From Pseudomonadota bacterium (GTDB taxonomy: Bacteria > Pseudomonadota > Gammaproteobacteria > Steroidobacterales > Steroidobacteraceae): 64,000 bases of DNA. The notes below the pieces were generated by a model. The model was given only the letters and a program-made list of their open reading frames with translations, made no database searches and had not been told where the DNA came from. Made by a program: the position numbers and the translations under genes. This document shows positions 16,272-24,432 of this stretch, in pieces. Where the stretch lies: assembly GCA_018241505.1 (NCBI GenBank), contig JAFEDS010000013.1, positions 63,417 to 127,416 on the forward strand. Direction: 5' to 3'. The first letter of the stretch is position 1; each line of letters begins with the position of its first letter.

Positions 16272-17828
16272 ATGGAAAATGCCACCATCCGCGAAGGCTT
16301 CTTCAAGCACCGCGAGCACGAATCCCAGCCAGGGTCGGTGCATCGCTCCTCAGGCGTGTTCTACGTCCTGCAGTCTCCCGAGGTGAACACGGAATTTCTG
16401 CTGTTCAACTATTGGCTGCACAAGCGTGGAATCAACAATCTCACGTTGGCCGTGACGCTGCGCGACTGCTCCGGCAGCGTCGTTTACCGGGAAGCCGGGC
16501 CAATGAGTTTCACTGGCGCACATGCATTGAAGGTTGCGCAGTTGCTCGAGCGGGCCGTGCTTGCGCCCGCCTTCGAAGGGTCCTGCGAGATCGAGATACT
16601 GAGCGATGTCAACCTGCACGTGCCGTACCCGGCGGTGATCGTTCGTTATCATGGCGGCGGCTGGCATTCGACCGCGCACTCCTACAGCCGCTTCCTGGCC
16701 GAGTCGAGCGGTGACGTCCCTGAGCGCATAGATGCCGTGCAACTCACTTGTGAGGGCAATTGGACGGTCCACCCCGATCCGAAACTGGAAACCTTTTTCG
16801 TGATTCACAACGGGGCGACCGGCATCGGCTCACACGAGTTGGTCTTTACACTCACCAACCACCGCGGTGAGCGCGCGAGCGCGGCCATCGCGGATGTCAG
16901 CTACGCGCCGTTTGAAACCAGGCGTTTCTTCCCAGGCAGGCACCTGGATTTCGGCGCGCACCTGCAAGGCCGCCCCGGCTGCCTCGAGGTTGCCACGCAG
17001 GTTGCAGGAGTTTTCCCGCGCATGTTGTGTGGCCACGTGCGCGCGAGCGACGGCGCTCTGTCGGTGGATCATTCGAATTTCAACTACACGGGGCGCGGGG
17101 GGCGGCAGGATTGCCTGCCCATGCCCGAGGGCACTCGCAAACCGCTCGGCTTCGTGATCCCGGCGCTGGCGGGGCCGGATTGGGCTTGCTGGGCCGATTT
17201 CTATCCAACCTGGCCGGATCGCAGCTATCGCGACACGATTACGGTTCGAACCGCCGACGGACGTGAAGCGGCCCGGACCGATATCGTCCTGGGCGCCGAT
17301 GCGGCATCGGGACCGGTGCGTGTCCCTGTTTCCGATCTGCTCGCGCCGCACGGCGGCAGTGGGGCGGTTGATTTCACGATCAGCCATGCAACACAGGTGC
17401 CCACGCGCTTCCATATGGGCATCCACTATCAATACCGCGGTGGCGTGCCGGCTTTTCTCATCGACGGCCCCATGCCGTACACCGCCACGGGGGTGCGCAG
17501 CCGGTGGTTTCCCGTTCTGTTTGACACCGATACGCGCACGTGGCTGTTCATCTCCAATCAGATTTTCGACCCGGCCGCGCCTGCCGATGTGGTTTACGAG
17601 ATTGCTGCGTACAACGCGCGCGGCAGCGCTCCTCTCGGCGGGCGGTTGCACATCGCTGCCGGCGCCACTGTCGCCACGGACCTGCGGGAGCTCGTGCCTG
17701 GAATCGAGGAATTTCTCGACGGCGAGGCGGGCTGGGTCTATCTCAAGGCAGACCAGCCTTCGCTCAGCGTCGTTCATTACATCATGCAGAAGGGACCCGA
17801 TTCCCTGGCGGTCGATCATGCATTCTGA
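16272..17828 (+). CDS. Unknown 518-residue protein of the legionaminic cluster
   Basis: I do not recognise this family. The 518-residue product has no signal peptide, no membrane segment and no nucleotide or metal motif that I can name. It looks beta-rich, with two halves that may be related: the N-terminal half (about 35-160, EVNTEFLLFNYWLHKRG) and the C-terminal end (about 415-515, RTWLFISNQIFDPAAPADVV) both read as strands ending in a tyrosine/histidine-rich stretch. Scattered WHSTAHSYSR and FHMGIHYQYRGG segments are histidine-rich. It lies between the acetamidino trio and the methyltransferase, so it probably acts on the modified sugar. CGGAG lies nine bases before its ATG. Confidence 0.7.
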   Translation: MENATIREGFFKHREHESQPGSVHRSSGVFYVLQSPEVNTEFLLFNYWLHKRGINNLTLAVTLRDCSGSVVYREAGPMSFTGAHALKVAQLLERAVLAPAFEGSCEIEILSDVNLHVPYPAVIVRYHGGGWHSTAHSYSRFLAESSGDVPERIDAVQLTCEGNWTVHPDPKLETFFVIHNGATGIGSHELVFTLTNHRGERASAAIADVSYAPFETRRFFPGRHLDFGAHLQGRPGCLEVATQVAGVFPRMLCGHVRASDGALSVDHSNFNYTGRGGRQDCLPMPEGTRKPLGFVIPALAGPDWACWADFYPTWPDRSYRDTITVRTADGREAARTDIVLGADAASGPVRVPVSDLLAPHGGSGAVDFTISHATQVPTRFHMGIHYQYRGGVPAFLIDGPMPYTATGVRSRWFPVLFDTDTRTWLFISNQIFDPAAPADVVYEIAAYNARGSAPLGGRLHIAAGATVATDLRELVPGIEEFLDGEAGWVYLKADQPSLSVVHYIMQKGPDSLAVDHAF

Positions 17829-17841
17829 GGGCAGGCAAGTT

Positions 17842-18498
17842 GTGAATTACACAGACGTGTTTGAGGCGGAAAACGACTTCTACCGGCGTTGCAGCAGCGA
17901 CCGGGTCTCCAAATTTCTCGCGCATGCGAAGTTGTACGAGATGTCATTGGGATTGCCCGGTCATTTTGTCGAAGCGGGAGTCTTCAAAGGCGCTTCCTTC
18001 TGCCGCTTCCGCAAGTTGGGGCGGCTGTTCCATCCCGACCACACGCGGCGGTTCGTAGGCTTCGATGTTTTCGGCAAGTTTCCGGATCCGCAGTACGGCC
18101 CGGACAAGGCCGAGCTCGAACGGCAATGGGCGATCGACGGGGATCATGGGATCTCCCGTCCAGCACTGCAACAGCTTCTCGAAGAGCAGGGCCTGGCTGA
18201 CAATGTCGATCTGGTACAGGGCGATGTCTGCGAGTCGATACCGCGTTATTTTGCCGAGCGGCAGCAGATGAGCGTGGCGATAGTCAATATCGACCTCGAT
18301 CTCTACGAGCCCATCAAGGCGACGCTGGAACACGTTTTTCCGCTGGTGGTGCGCGGCGGTGTGGTGATCCTCGATGATTACGAGGGTTTTCCAGGGGCCA
18401 AGCGCGCGGTGGACGAGTACCTTGCCGAGCACCGGCGTCCCGAGCGGATTCAGAAATTTTCATTCGCCTACACGCCGTCTTTCCTGATCAAGGACTGA
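17842..18498 (+). CDS. TylF/MycF-type SAM-dependent O-methyltransferase
   Basis: A 218-residue methyltransferase of the macrocin-O-methyltransferase-like group: FVEAGVFKGASFCRF (SAM site, about 35-50), VGFDVFGKFP, then VNIDLDLYEPIKATLEHVFP and VVILDDYEGFPGA, which supplies metal ligands. Members with this NYTDVFEAENDFY start occur in nonulosonic-acid loci, so O- or N-methylation of the legionaminic residue is likely (inference). I chose GTG 17842, preceded by GAGGGCAGG; ATG 17818 would overlap the previous gene. Confidence 0.75.
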   Translation: MNYTDVFEAENDFYRRCSSDRVSKFLAHAKLYEMSLGLPGHFVEAGVFKGASFCRFRKLGRLFHPDHTRRFVGFDVFGKFPDPQYGPDKAELERQWAIDGDHGISRPALQQLLEEQGLADNVDLVQGDVCESIPRYFAERQQMSVAIVNIDLDLYEPIKATLEHVFPLVVRGGVVILDDYEGFPGAKRAVDEYLAEHRRPERIQKFSFAYTPSFLIKD

Positions 18499-18500
18499 GG

Positions 18501-19199
18501 TTGCGACTGCTGGCTTTAATCACGGCGCGCGGCGGTTCCAAGCGCGTGCCGGGAAAAAACATCCGGCCTCTGGGTGGGGCGCCCCTGTTGGTCTGGAGCG
18601 TGCGAGCGGTGAACGGTGTCCCGGAGATCTGCGACACGCTGGTTTCCACGGACAGCGCAGAGATTGCGCAGGTAGCGCGCGACGGAGGGGCGCTCGTCCC
18701 ATGGCTCAGGCCGCCGGAGCTGTCCACCGATTTCGCCTCGTCCGCGGACGTTTGTCTGCATGCACTCAACTGGTATGAGAGCGTCGCAGGAGCGGTGGAC
18801 GGTCTTCTGCTGCTGCAGCCGACTTCGCCATTTCGAAGTCGCGACACAATTATCCGCGGCATCGAGCTGTTTCGATCGCACGAGCGCCGGCCGGTCATCG
18901 GGGTGTCGCCCGCTGCTTCGCATCCTCTGTGGTGTTTCCGTGTCGAGGGTGACGAGTTACGGCCCTTCCTCGACGGTGAGCGGCACATACGCAGCCAGGA
19001 TCTGCCAGCAGCCTTCGTGTTGAACGGTTCGTTCTATCTCGTTACTCCGCAGCAGTTGCGCGCACGTGGGGCCTTTTATCATGCGGATGCCGTACCGCTG
19101 GTGAGTGAGGATCCCGCGGAAGGCATCGATATCGATACGGAATGGGATTGGTTGCTGGCGCAGGCGGTGGCATCGGCCCGCGGCGCTGTGCTCAGATGA
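18501..19199 (+). CDS. legF: CMP-legionaminate cytidylyltransferase LegF
   Basis: A 232-residue acylneuraminate cytidylyltransferase. The CTP loop is ITARGGSKRVPGKNIRPLGG at 7-26, followed by TLVSTDSAEIAQVAR and LLLQPTSPFR. It activates the finished nonulosonic acid as the CMP sugar. The TTG start is supported by AAGGA at 18490-18494. It closes the legionaminic pathway that begins with legB. Confidence 0.87.
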   Translation: MRLLALITARGGSKRVPGKNIRPLGGAPLLVWSVRAVNGVPEICDTLVSTDSAEIAQVARDGGALVPWLRPPELSTDFASSADVCLHALNWYESVAGAVDGLLLLQPTSPFRSRDTIIRGIELFRSHERRPVIGVSPAASHPLWCFRVEGDELRPFLDGERHIRSQDLPAAFVLNGSFYLVTPQQLRARGAFYHADAVPLVSEDPAEGIDIDTEWDWLLAQAVASARGAVLR

Positions 19200-20392
19200 A
19201 CAAAGTTGTCTTTCTGCTCGAACAGGTCCTGGATGAGCGCAATTACAGTCGTTTCGGCATCCAGACATGGCTGGACCGGGGCTGGCAGCTCGAAGTCTGG
19301 GACCTGACGCCCTGGGCCCATCCGGCCGTGTGGCAGGACTACGCGGCCTCCGGGAAAAGACTAAAACAGTTCGCGGATTACTTTCCCATTGACTCGGCCC
19401 GGGCATTGGCCCGCCGCTTGGAGGGCTGCGGCAGCGTCACTCACTTTGTTGATCTGACAGGTGAGAGTTATCACTCACTGCGGGCGAAATGGCCATTGCT
19501 GCGGCGCGGCGTAATCCGGGTGGTGTGCGCCCTCGGATCGATTCCGGTCCCGCCGCGCCCCCGGGAGTCCGGCTTCGCCCGGCGGTTGATGCGACTCATT
19601 GCATCCGGTCCTGTAGCGATTTGGCGACGAGTGTGCAATGCCTTCTTTGTCAGGGTCGTGGGTGCCTGTTTGCCTGCCGACTGGGTGATTGTGGGCGGTG
19701 AAGCCACGTCACGAGCCGGTTGCAGGGGCGCTACCGTGATTCGCGCCCACAATTTCGACTACGACATCTTCATGCGGCTCGAGAAGCTGGACTCAATTGC
19801 AACAGAAAGTTACGCCGTCTTTATTGATCAGGACTACTGCTTCCACCCCGAGTACATTTACAAGGCGATGCAGCCGCTAGCCAGTCCACAGAGGTATTTC
19901 CCCGCCGTATGCGCCGGGTTGGGTGCTATCGCTTCCGCGCTGGGTGTTGCGGTTCGTATTGCCGCCCATCCTCGCACCACGTATCGGGAGCGGGGTCTGG
20001 ATTGCTTTCCGGGTTTCCCGATCGCGTACGGTGCGACCGCGGAACTGATCAAGGACTGTCGTGTGGTCGTGTGTCATGACAGCACGGCCATTCAATTCGC
20101 AGTCTTGTTCGAGAAACCAGCCATCTTCGTGACCACCAACGAGTTGGTGCCCACTCACGAGGGGCGCTGTATCGCCATGGCCGCCGCGGAGCTGGGGAAA
20201 ACCCCGATCAATCTCGATGAGACCGATCTGGCGGCAGTCGACTGGACTGCGGAGCTGCGCGTCGACACGCGCAAATATGCGGAGTATCGTGCACGTTACA
20301 TCAAATCGCCAGGCAGTCAGGAGGATCCTGTTTGGAAGATTGTCATTGACCAACTCGAGCGTGCTGAGCTCGATTCGACTGGAGATCAATAA
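19196..20392 (+). CDS. Probable glycosyltransferase, candidate legionaminyltransferase
   Basis: A 398-residue protein without a clear named domain. The C-terminal half has features of GT-B glycosyltransferases that use CMP-sugars: RIAAHPRTTYRERG, then VVVCHDSTAIQFAVLFEKPAIF, the loop-Ser/Thr-plus-KP pattern also seen in Kdo- and sialyl-type transferases. Directly after legF by ATGA overlap, it is a good candidate for the enzyme that transfers the legionaminic residue. Acceptor and linkage are not deducible. Confidence 0.55.
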   Translation: MNKVVFLLEQVLDERNYSRFGIQTWLDRGWQLEVWDLTPWAHPAVWQDYAASGKRLKQFADYFPIDSARALARRLEGCGSVTHFVDLTGESYHSLRAKWPLLRRGVIRVVCALGSIPVPPRPRESGFARRLMRLIASGPVAIWRRVCNAFFVRVVGACLPADWVIVGGEATSRAGCRGATVIRAHNFDYDIFMRLEKLDSIATESYAVFIDQDYCFHPEYIYKAMQPLASPQRYFPAVCAGLGAIASALGVAVRIAAHPRTTYRERGLDCFPGFPIAYGATAELIKDCRVVVCHDSTAIQFAVLFEKPAIFVTTNELVPTHEGRCIAMAAAELGKTPINLDETDLAAVDWTAELRVDTRKYAEYRARYIKSPGSQEDPVWKIVIDQLERAELDSTGDQ

Positions 20393-20396
20393 AACC

Positions 20397-20750
20397 ATGA
20401 AGAACTCTTCGACACTGTCCGTTCTGGCCGCGCTGTGCGGCCTCTCACCCGGCTTCGCGCTCGCCGCCCTCAGCAGTCCCGGTTTGCCCGTCAATGTGGT
20501 GCAGTCGTATGCCTACGCTACCTATGGAGGCGGCGATTTCGTTTTCTCCACCAGCCAGCAGTCGGCCGGTTGCGAGTCCGGGTGGTACCTCAAAGCCACC
20601 GATCCGGGGTACAAAGCCGTCGTCGCCACGGTGTTGAGTGCACAGGCGGCCGGATTGCAAGTGACGGTGACCGGCGACCCAAATGATTTGTGGCCCGGGT
20701 CGCCGAGCGGCCATTTCTGCCGGGTTCAATATGTCGGCACGGCTTCCTGA
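20397..20750 (+). CDS. Small secreted protein of unknown function
   Basis: A 117-residue protein with a clean signal peptide (STLSVLAALCGLSPGFALAA). The mature part is small, rich in Tyr/Gly/Ser and carries two cysteines (SAGCESGW, GHFCRVQ), which probably form a disulphide. I do not know its function. It sits in the same operon as the sugar genes and overlaps the next secreted protein by 20 bases. Confidence 0.7.
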   Translation: MKNSSTLSVLAALCGLSPGFALAALSSPGLPVNVVQSYAYATYGGGDFVFSTSQQSAGCESGWYLKATDPGYKAVVATVLSAQAAGLQVTVTGDPNDLWPGSPSGHFCRVQYVGTAS

Positions 20751-21876
20751 GCCGCACTTGCGTAGCTCGGTCATTGGCTTGCTGTGGGCCTGCGTCTGCC
20801 TGGCGCTCGTGTCGCCGGCATGGGGGCAGGACCCGTTACCGCCACTCTACTCGGCTGCCGTCCACATCGACGGCGTCATGTCCGGGACGGCGGCCAATGG
20901 AGTGTTTTTCGACGGCCAGAATATCTGGGTCATGCTTCAGGACCACAACGGTGGCTCGGTCGCCAAGCTGAGCTCCAGCGGGGCGGTCCTGAGCACTACC
21001 CGGGTCGGCAGTGTGCCTATTGAGGCGGCGTACGACGGTTCGCGGATCTGGTTCACCAACTATGTATCGAGCACGATCAGCATACTCGATCGCAGCGGGC
21101 AGATACTCAACACCATTCAACTGCCCAGCGGGTCGGATCCGGAAGGGATCCTGTTCGACGGCAAGTACATGTGGGTCGCCAACAATGGGCCGGTTGCGAA
21201 TTACGTCTCCAAATTCGATCCGGTGACGACGCGCTTGATTGCGAAATATCCCGTCGGCATCAACCCGGACTGGTTCGCGTTCGACGGTACTTACATCTGG
21301 GTCACCAACAGTAACAGCAATAACGTGATGAAGCTCAACCGGGAGACCGGCGCGATTCTGCGCACCTACCCGACGGGCTTGTTCCCGCTTTCCATGGTCT
21401 TCGACGGCACCAGCATTTGGATCGGCAACGGGGCACCCTCGAGCCGGGTCGAACCCACGCTCGCCACCAGGGGCGTGACCCGGCTGCGGGCGTACGGCGG
21501 AGTCAACCTGGGAGACTATGCGACCGGTTACGGCGCCCGAGGAATGGTGTACGACGGCCAGTATCTGTGGGTCTGCAACTCCTACGACAACACCGTCACG
21601 CGTCTGCGGACATCCGATGGTGTGAGCTTCGGAACCTATCCAACTGGAATTGGCCCGCGTGGCATCGCGTTCGATGGGAAGAAATTTTGGATTGCCAATT
21701 CGGGAGAGAGTACCCTGACGCTGCTCGCCGCGGATGCTGCCGATCTGCGTCCGGCGAGCGGGACGCTCGTCTCGCCCGTTGGCGGCGCATTCACCGCAGA
21801 CACTTTGAGCAGTTCACACGCGCGACGTGCGACTGTGCTGGGCGGAATTCTCACGCAGCTTCTGGACGATAACTGA
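20731..21876 (+). CDS. Secreted beta-propeller (NHL/YncE-like) protein
   Basis: A 381-residue secreted protein. After a signal peptide (SSVIGLLWACVCLALVSPAWGQ) at least six blade-like repeats follow, each with a pattern like FDGTYIWVTNSNSNNVMKLN, IWF/IWV and a D-x-S/T-G turn. This is the YncE/NHL beta-propeller type, usually a binding scaffold without catalysis. It may bind the extracellular polymer (inference). ATG 20731 gives the signal peptide; earlier in-frame starts lie in the previous gene. Confidence 0.82.
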   Translation: MSARLPEPHLRSSVIGLLWACVCLALVSPAWGQDPLPPLYSAAVHIDGVMSGTAANGVFFDGQNIWVMLQDHNGGSVAKLSSSGAVLSTTRVGSVPIEAAYDGSRIWFTNYVSSTISILDRSGQILNTIQLPSGSDPEGILFDGKYMWVANNGPVANYVSKFDPVTTRLIAKYPVGINPDWFAFDGTYIWVTNSNSNNVMKLNRETGAILRTYPTGLFPLSMVFDGTSIWIGNGAPSSRVEPTLATRGVTRLRAYGGVNLGDYATGYGARGMVYDGQYLWVCNSYDNTVTRLRTSDGVSFGTYPTGIGPRGIAFDGKKFWIANSGESTLTLLAADAADLRPASGTLVSPVGGAFTADTLSSSHARRATVLGGILTQLLDDN

Positions 21877-21987
21877 CAGCCTGCAGTTGACGGCCGACCC
21901 GGCCGATTCGACGCTGATCAATCGTACTCACGGTGCGGCCAACCGGCCGCTGCTTCTCGCACGCCCGTGCCGCCTTCTGCGGCCGGG

Positions 21988-21996
21988 TGTTACAAT
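21988..21996 (+). promoter_or_regulatory. Possible extended -10 promoter before the second sugar cluster
   Basis: TGTTACAAT: a -10 hexamer TACAAT with an upstream TGn extension, in the 188-base gap between the beta-propeller gene and the first Gfo/Idh gene. The -35 is poor. It could give the 22-30 kb cluster its own transcription start. Confidence 0.4.
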
Positions 21997-22064
21997 TGGA
22001 GATTACATTGAATGCGCCACATGGATCGCAGTCCCTGGGATTTTGAGCGGGTCGGGAGTCGGCG

Positions 22065-23120
22065 GTGAGCAGCTCGTTGCGAGTGGGGATTGCCGGCTTC
22101 GGAGTGGTGGGCAAGCGGCGCAAGGCCTGTGTCGACCGGCGCGGGGACGCTCAGGTCGTAGCCGTGTGTGACCGGAGCTTTGCGACGGAAGGCGCGCTGG
22201 AGGATGGCACACGCTGTTATCGCGACTATCGTGGCCTCTTCACCGAAAAGCTCGATGTCCTGATCGTATGCCTCACCAATGACATTGCCGCCGAGGTCAC
22301 CATTGCGGGGCTGACGGCGGGTCTGCACGTCTTCTGTGAAAAGCCTCCGGGACGAAGTGTGGCCGATATTCTCTCGGTGCGGGAATGCGAGCGGCGTCAT
22401 CCGGCGCTCAAGCTCATGTACGGCTTCAACCACAGGTACCACGAGTCGGTGCAGGATGCGCTGCGGATTCTACGCAGCGGCGAGCTTGGCAAAGTCATCA
22501 ACATGCGGGGCATGTACGGCAAGGCAAAGCTCATCACCTTCAATCAACCCGACTGGCGCACACGCCGGGATATTGCCGGCGGCGGCGTGTTGTTGGATCA
22601 GGGCATCCACATGGTGGACATCATGCGGTTGTTCGGCGGCGATTTCTGTGACGTCCACAGCTTTGTTTCCAACAGTCACTGGGGCTATGACGTGGAGGAT
22701 AACGCCTACGCGCTCATGCGCACGGCCACCGGCGTCGTTGCCATGTTGAATTCCTCGGCGACGCAATGGCGGCACCGCTTCAACCTGGATATCAATCTGG
22801 AGCACGGCAGCCTCATTCTCGGCGGCATCCTCTCGGGAACCAAGAGCTACGGTGCCGAGACTCTCACTGTGGTGCGAGCCGATCCGGACAATGATGGCGG
22901 CGATCCGCGGGAGCAGGTAACGCGCTACAACCGCGACCCGTCCTGGGATGAGGAGATCGCCGCATTTTTCAGGGCGATCCGGGCGGACATGGCCGTGGAA
23001 AGCGGCACGTCACTGGATGCCCTGCGCACAATGCAACTCGTTTTCAAGATCTATTACGCCGATCCGATCTGGCGTGCCACTTACGATATTCCCAATCCGG
23101 ACAGTTATGAACAACATTGA
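22065..23120 (+). CDS. Gfo/Idh/MocA-family oxidoreductase (first copy)
   Basis: A 351-residue NAD(P)-dependent sugar oxidoreductase. The Rossmann loop is GIAGFGVVGKRR and the FCEKPPGRS loop (about 90) carries the catalytic lysine of the family. The C-terminal half has the usual substrate-binding sheet (DQGIHMVDIMRLFGGD). The substrate is unknown. GTG start with GGGAG eight bases upstream. First gene of the unassigned 22-30 kb sugar pathway. Confidence 0.82.
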   Translation: MSSSLRVGIAGFGVVGKRRKACVDRRGDAQVVAVCDRSFATEGALEDGTRCYRDYRGLFTEKLDVLIVCLTNDIAAEVTIAGLTAGLHVFCEKPPGRSVADILSVRECERRHPALKLMYGFNHRYHESVQDALRILRSGELGKVINMRGMYGKAKLITFNQPDWRTRRDIAGGGVLLDQGIHMVDIMRLFGGDFCDVHSFVSNSHWGYDVEDNAYALMRTATGVVAMLNSSATQWRHRFNLDINLEHGSLILGGILSGTKSYGAETLTVVRADPDNDGGDPREQVTRYNRDPSWDEEIAAFFRAIRADMAVESGTSLDALRTMQLVFKIYYADPIWRATYDIPNPDSYEQH

Positions 23121-23712
23121 CCGTTTCTATTCACCCGACCCGGTCGCCTTCTCGGCCGCCTACCTCGAGTACCTGCAGACGGTATTGCGCCAGGTGGACA
23201 CCGCCGCGATCGGCCGTTTCATCGACACACTGCTGGATGCCCGCAAGCGGGGCGCCCAGATTTTCTTCATTGGCAACGGCGGCAGCGCCGCAACCGCCAG
23301 TCACTTCGCCAATGACCTGGCCATCGGCACGCACGACTACGAGCAACCGTTCCGGGCCATCAGCCTGACTGACAATGTTGCCATCCTCACTGCGGTGGGT
23401 AACGACTTCGGTTATGAAGAGATTTTCGTCAGGCAGTTGCGCGTATTGGGCCACAAAGGCGATGTGGTCGTCGGCATCTCGGCTTCCGGCAACTCGCCGA
23501 ATTTGCTGAAGGCCTTCGACTACGCGCGTCAAGCGGGTATCAAGACGTTCGCGATCACTGCTTTCGACGGCGGCAAGATGAAGCAGCAGGCCGATGACGG
23601 CGTTCACATACCCACGGGTATGAAGGAGTATGGCCCCGCGGAGGATGTTCACATGGTCCTGGACCACCTGGTTGGCGCGTACCTGATGCGCCGCGTTCGC
23701 CAGGAACGCTGA
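23107..23712 (+). CDS. SIS-domain sugar-phosphate isomerase (GmhA-like)
   Basis: A 201-residue SIS protein. GNGGSAATASHFANDLAIGT and GISASGNSPNLLKA bind the sugar phosphate, and the C-terminal AEDVHMVLDHLVGAY holds the conserved histidine helix. The nearest known relative is phosphoheptose isomerase GmhA, which makes sedoheptulose-7-P into manno-heptose-7-P. No heptose kinase (HddA) or nucleotidyltransferase (HddC) is present, so ordinary capsular heptose synthesis is unlikely. The FANDLA segment has Asp where GmhA usually has Glu. Overlaps the Gfo/Idh gene by 14 bases. Confidence 0.8.
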   Translation: MNNIDRFYSPDPVAFSAAYLEYLQTVLRQVDTAAIGRFIDTLLDARKRGAQIFFIGNGGSAATASHFANDLAIGTHDYEQPFRAISLTDNVAILTAVGNDFGYEEIFVRQLRVLGHKGDVVVGISASGNSPNLLKAFDYARQAGIKTFAITAFDGGKMKQQADDGVHIPTGMKEYGPAEDVHMVLDHLVGAYLMRRVRQER

Positions 23713-23715
23713 GCG

Positions 23716-24432
23716 GTGCTGCTGGACGGAAAGCGGGCGGTGGTCACCGGCGCCTCGCGGGGGATTGGCCGGGCTGTTGCCGAGGCGCTGCGTAACGCGG
23801 GTGCCTGGGTCATCGGTACGCGGACCGCAGCGGCGACGGATCCAGACCCGGCCTGCCAGGAATGGCTGGAAGCGGATTTCTCCGACCTGGAGCAGCTCCG
23901 GGCCTGTGCCGACCGAGTGCGCGCCGCCGGGGCGGACATTCTCATCAACAATGCCGGCATCAATAAAGTGGCGCCGTTCGAAGCTATCGACCCGCAGGAC
24001 TTTCTGCGGATCCAACAGGTCAATGTCCTGGCGCCGCTGCTGTTGTGCCAGGCGGTGATCCCGGCAATGAAATTAAAAGGCTGGGGACGCATCGTCAATG
24101 TGTCTTCCATATTCGGCAAGGTGAGCAGGGCCCAGCGGGGCCCGTACTCGGCCAGCAAGTTTGCGCTCGATGGTATGACCGTCGCCCTGGCCGCCGAGCA
24201 TTCGGGCCACGGTATTCTGGCGAACAGCGTGGCGCCCGGCTTCATTGATACCGATCTGACCCGGCGTGTGCTGGGTGATGCGGGCATCGCCGCGGTGTTG
24301 GCCAACGTGCCGATTGGCAGGCTGGGCAACGTTGCGGAAATCGCCCGGCTGATTTTGTGGCTCGCCGGCCCGGAAAATACTTACATCTGTGGCCAGAACA
24401 TTGCGATCGACGGAGGTTTTACGCGTGTCTGA
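23716..24432 (+). CDS. Short-chain dehydrogenase/reductase
   Basis: A 238-residue classical SDR: VVTGASRGIGRAV cofactor loop, ILINNAGI, and catalytic Ser/Tyr/Lys as VNVSSIFG and YSASKFAL. It resembles ketoreductases of the FabG group. In this cluster it probably oxidises or reduces a sugar hydroxyl (inference). GTG start three bases after the isomerase gene; its end overlaps the next gene by eight bases. Confidence 0.82.
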   Translation: MLLDGKRAVVTGASRGIGRAVAEALRNAGAWVIGTRTAAATDPDPACQEWLEADFSDLEQLRACADRVRAAGADILINNAGINKVAPFEAIDPQDFLRIQQVNVLAPLLLCQAVIPAMKLKGWGRIVNVSSIFGKVSRAQRGPYSASKFALDGMTVALAAEHSGHGILANSVAPGFIDTDLTRRVLGDAGIAAVLANVPIGRLGNVAEIARLILWLAGPENTYICGQNIAIDGGFTRV

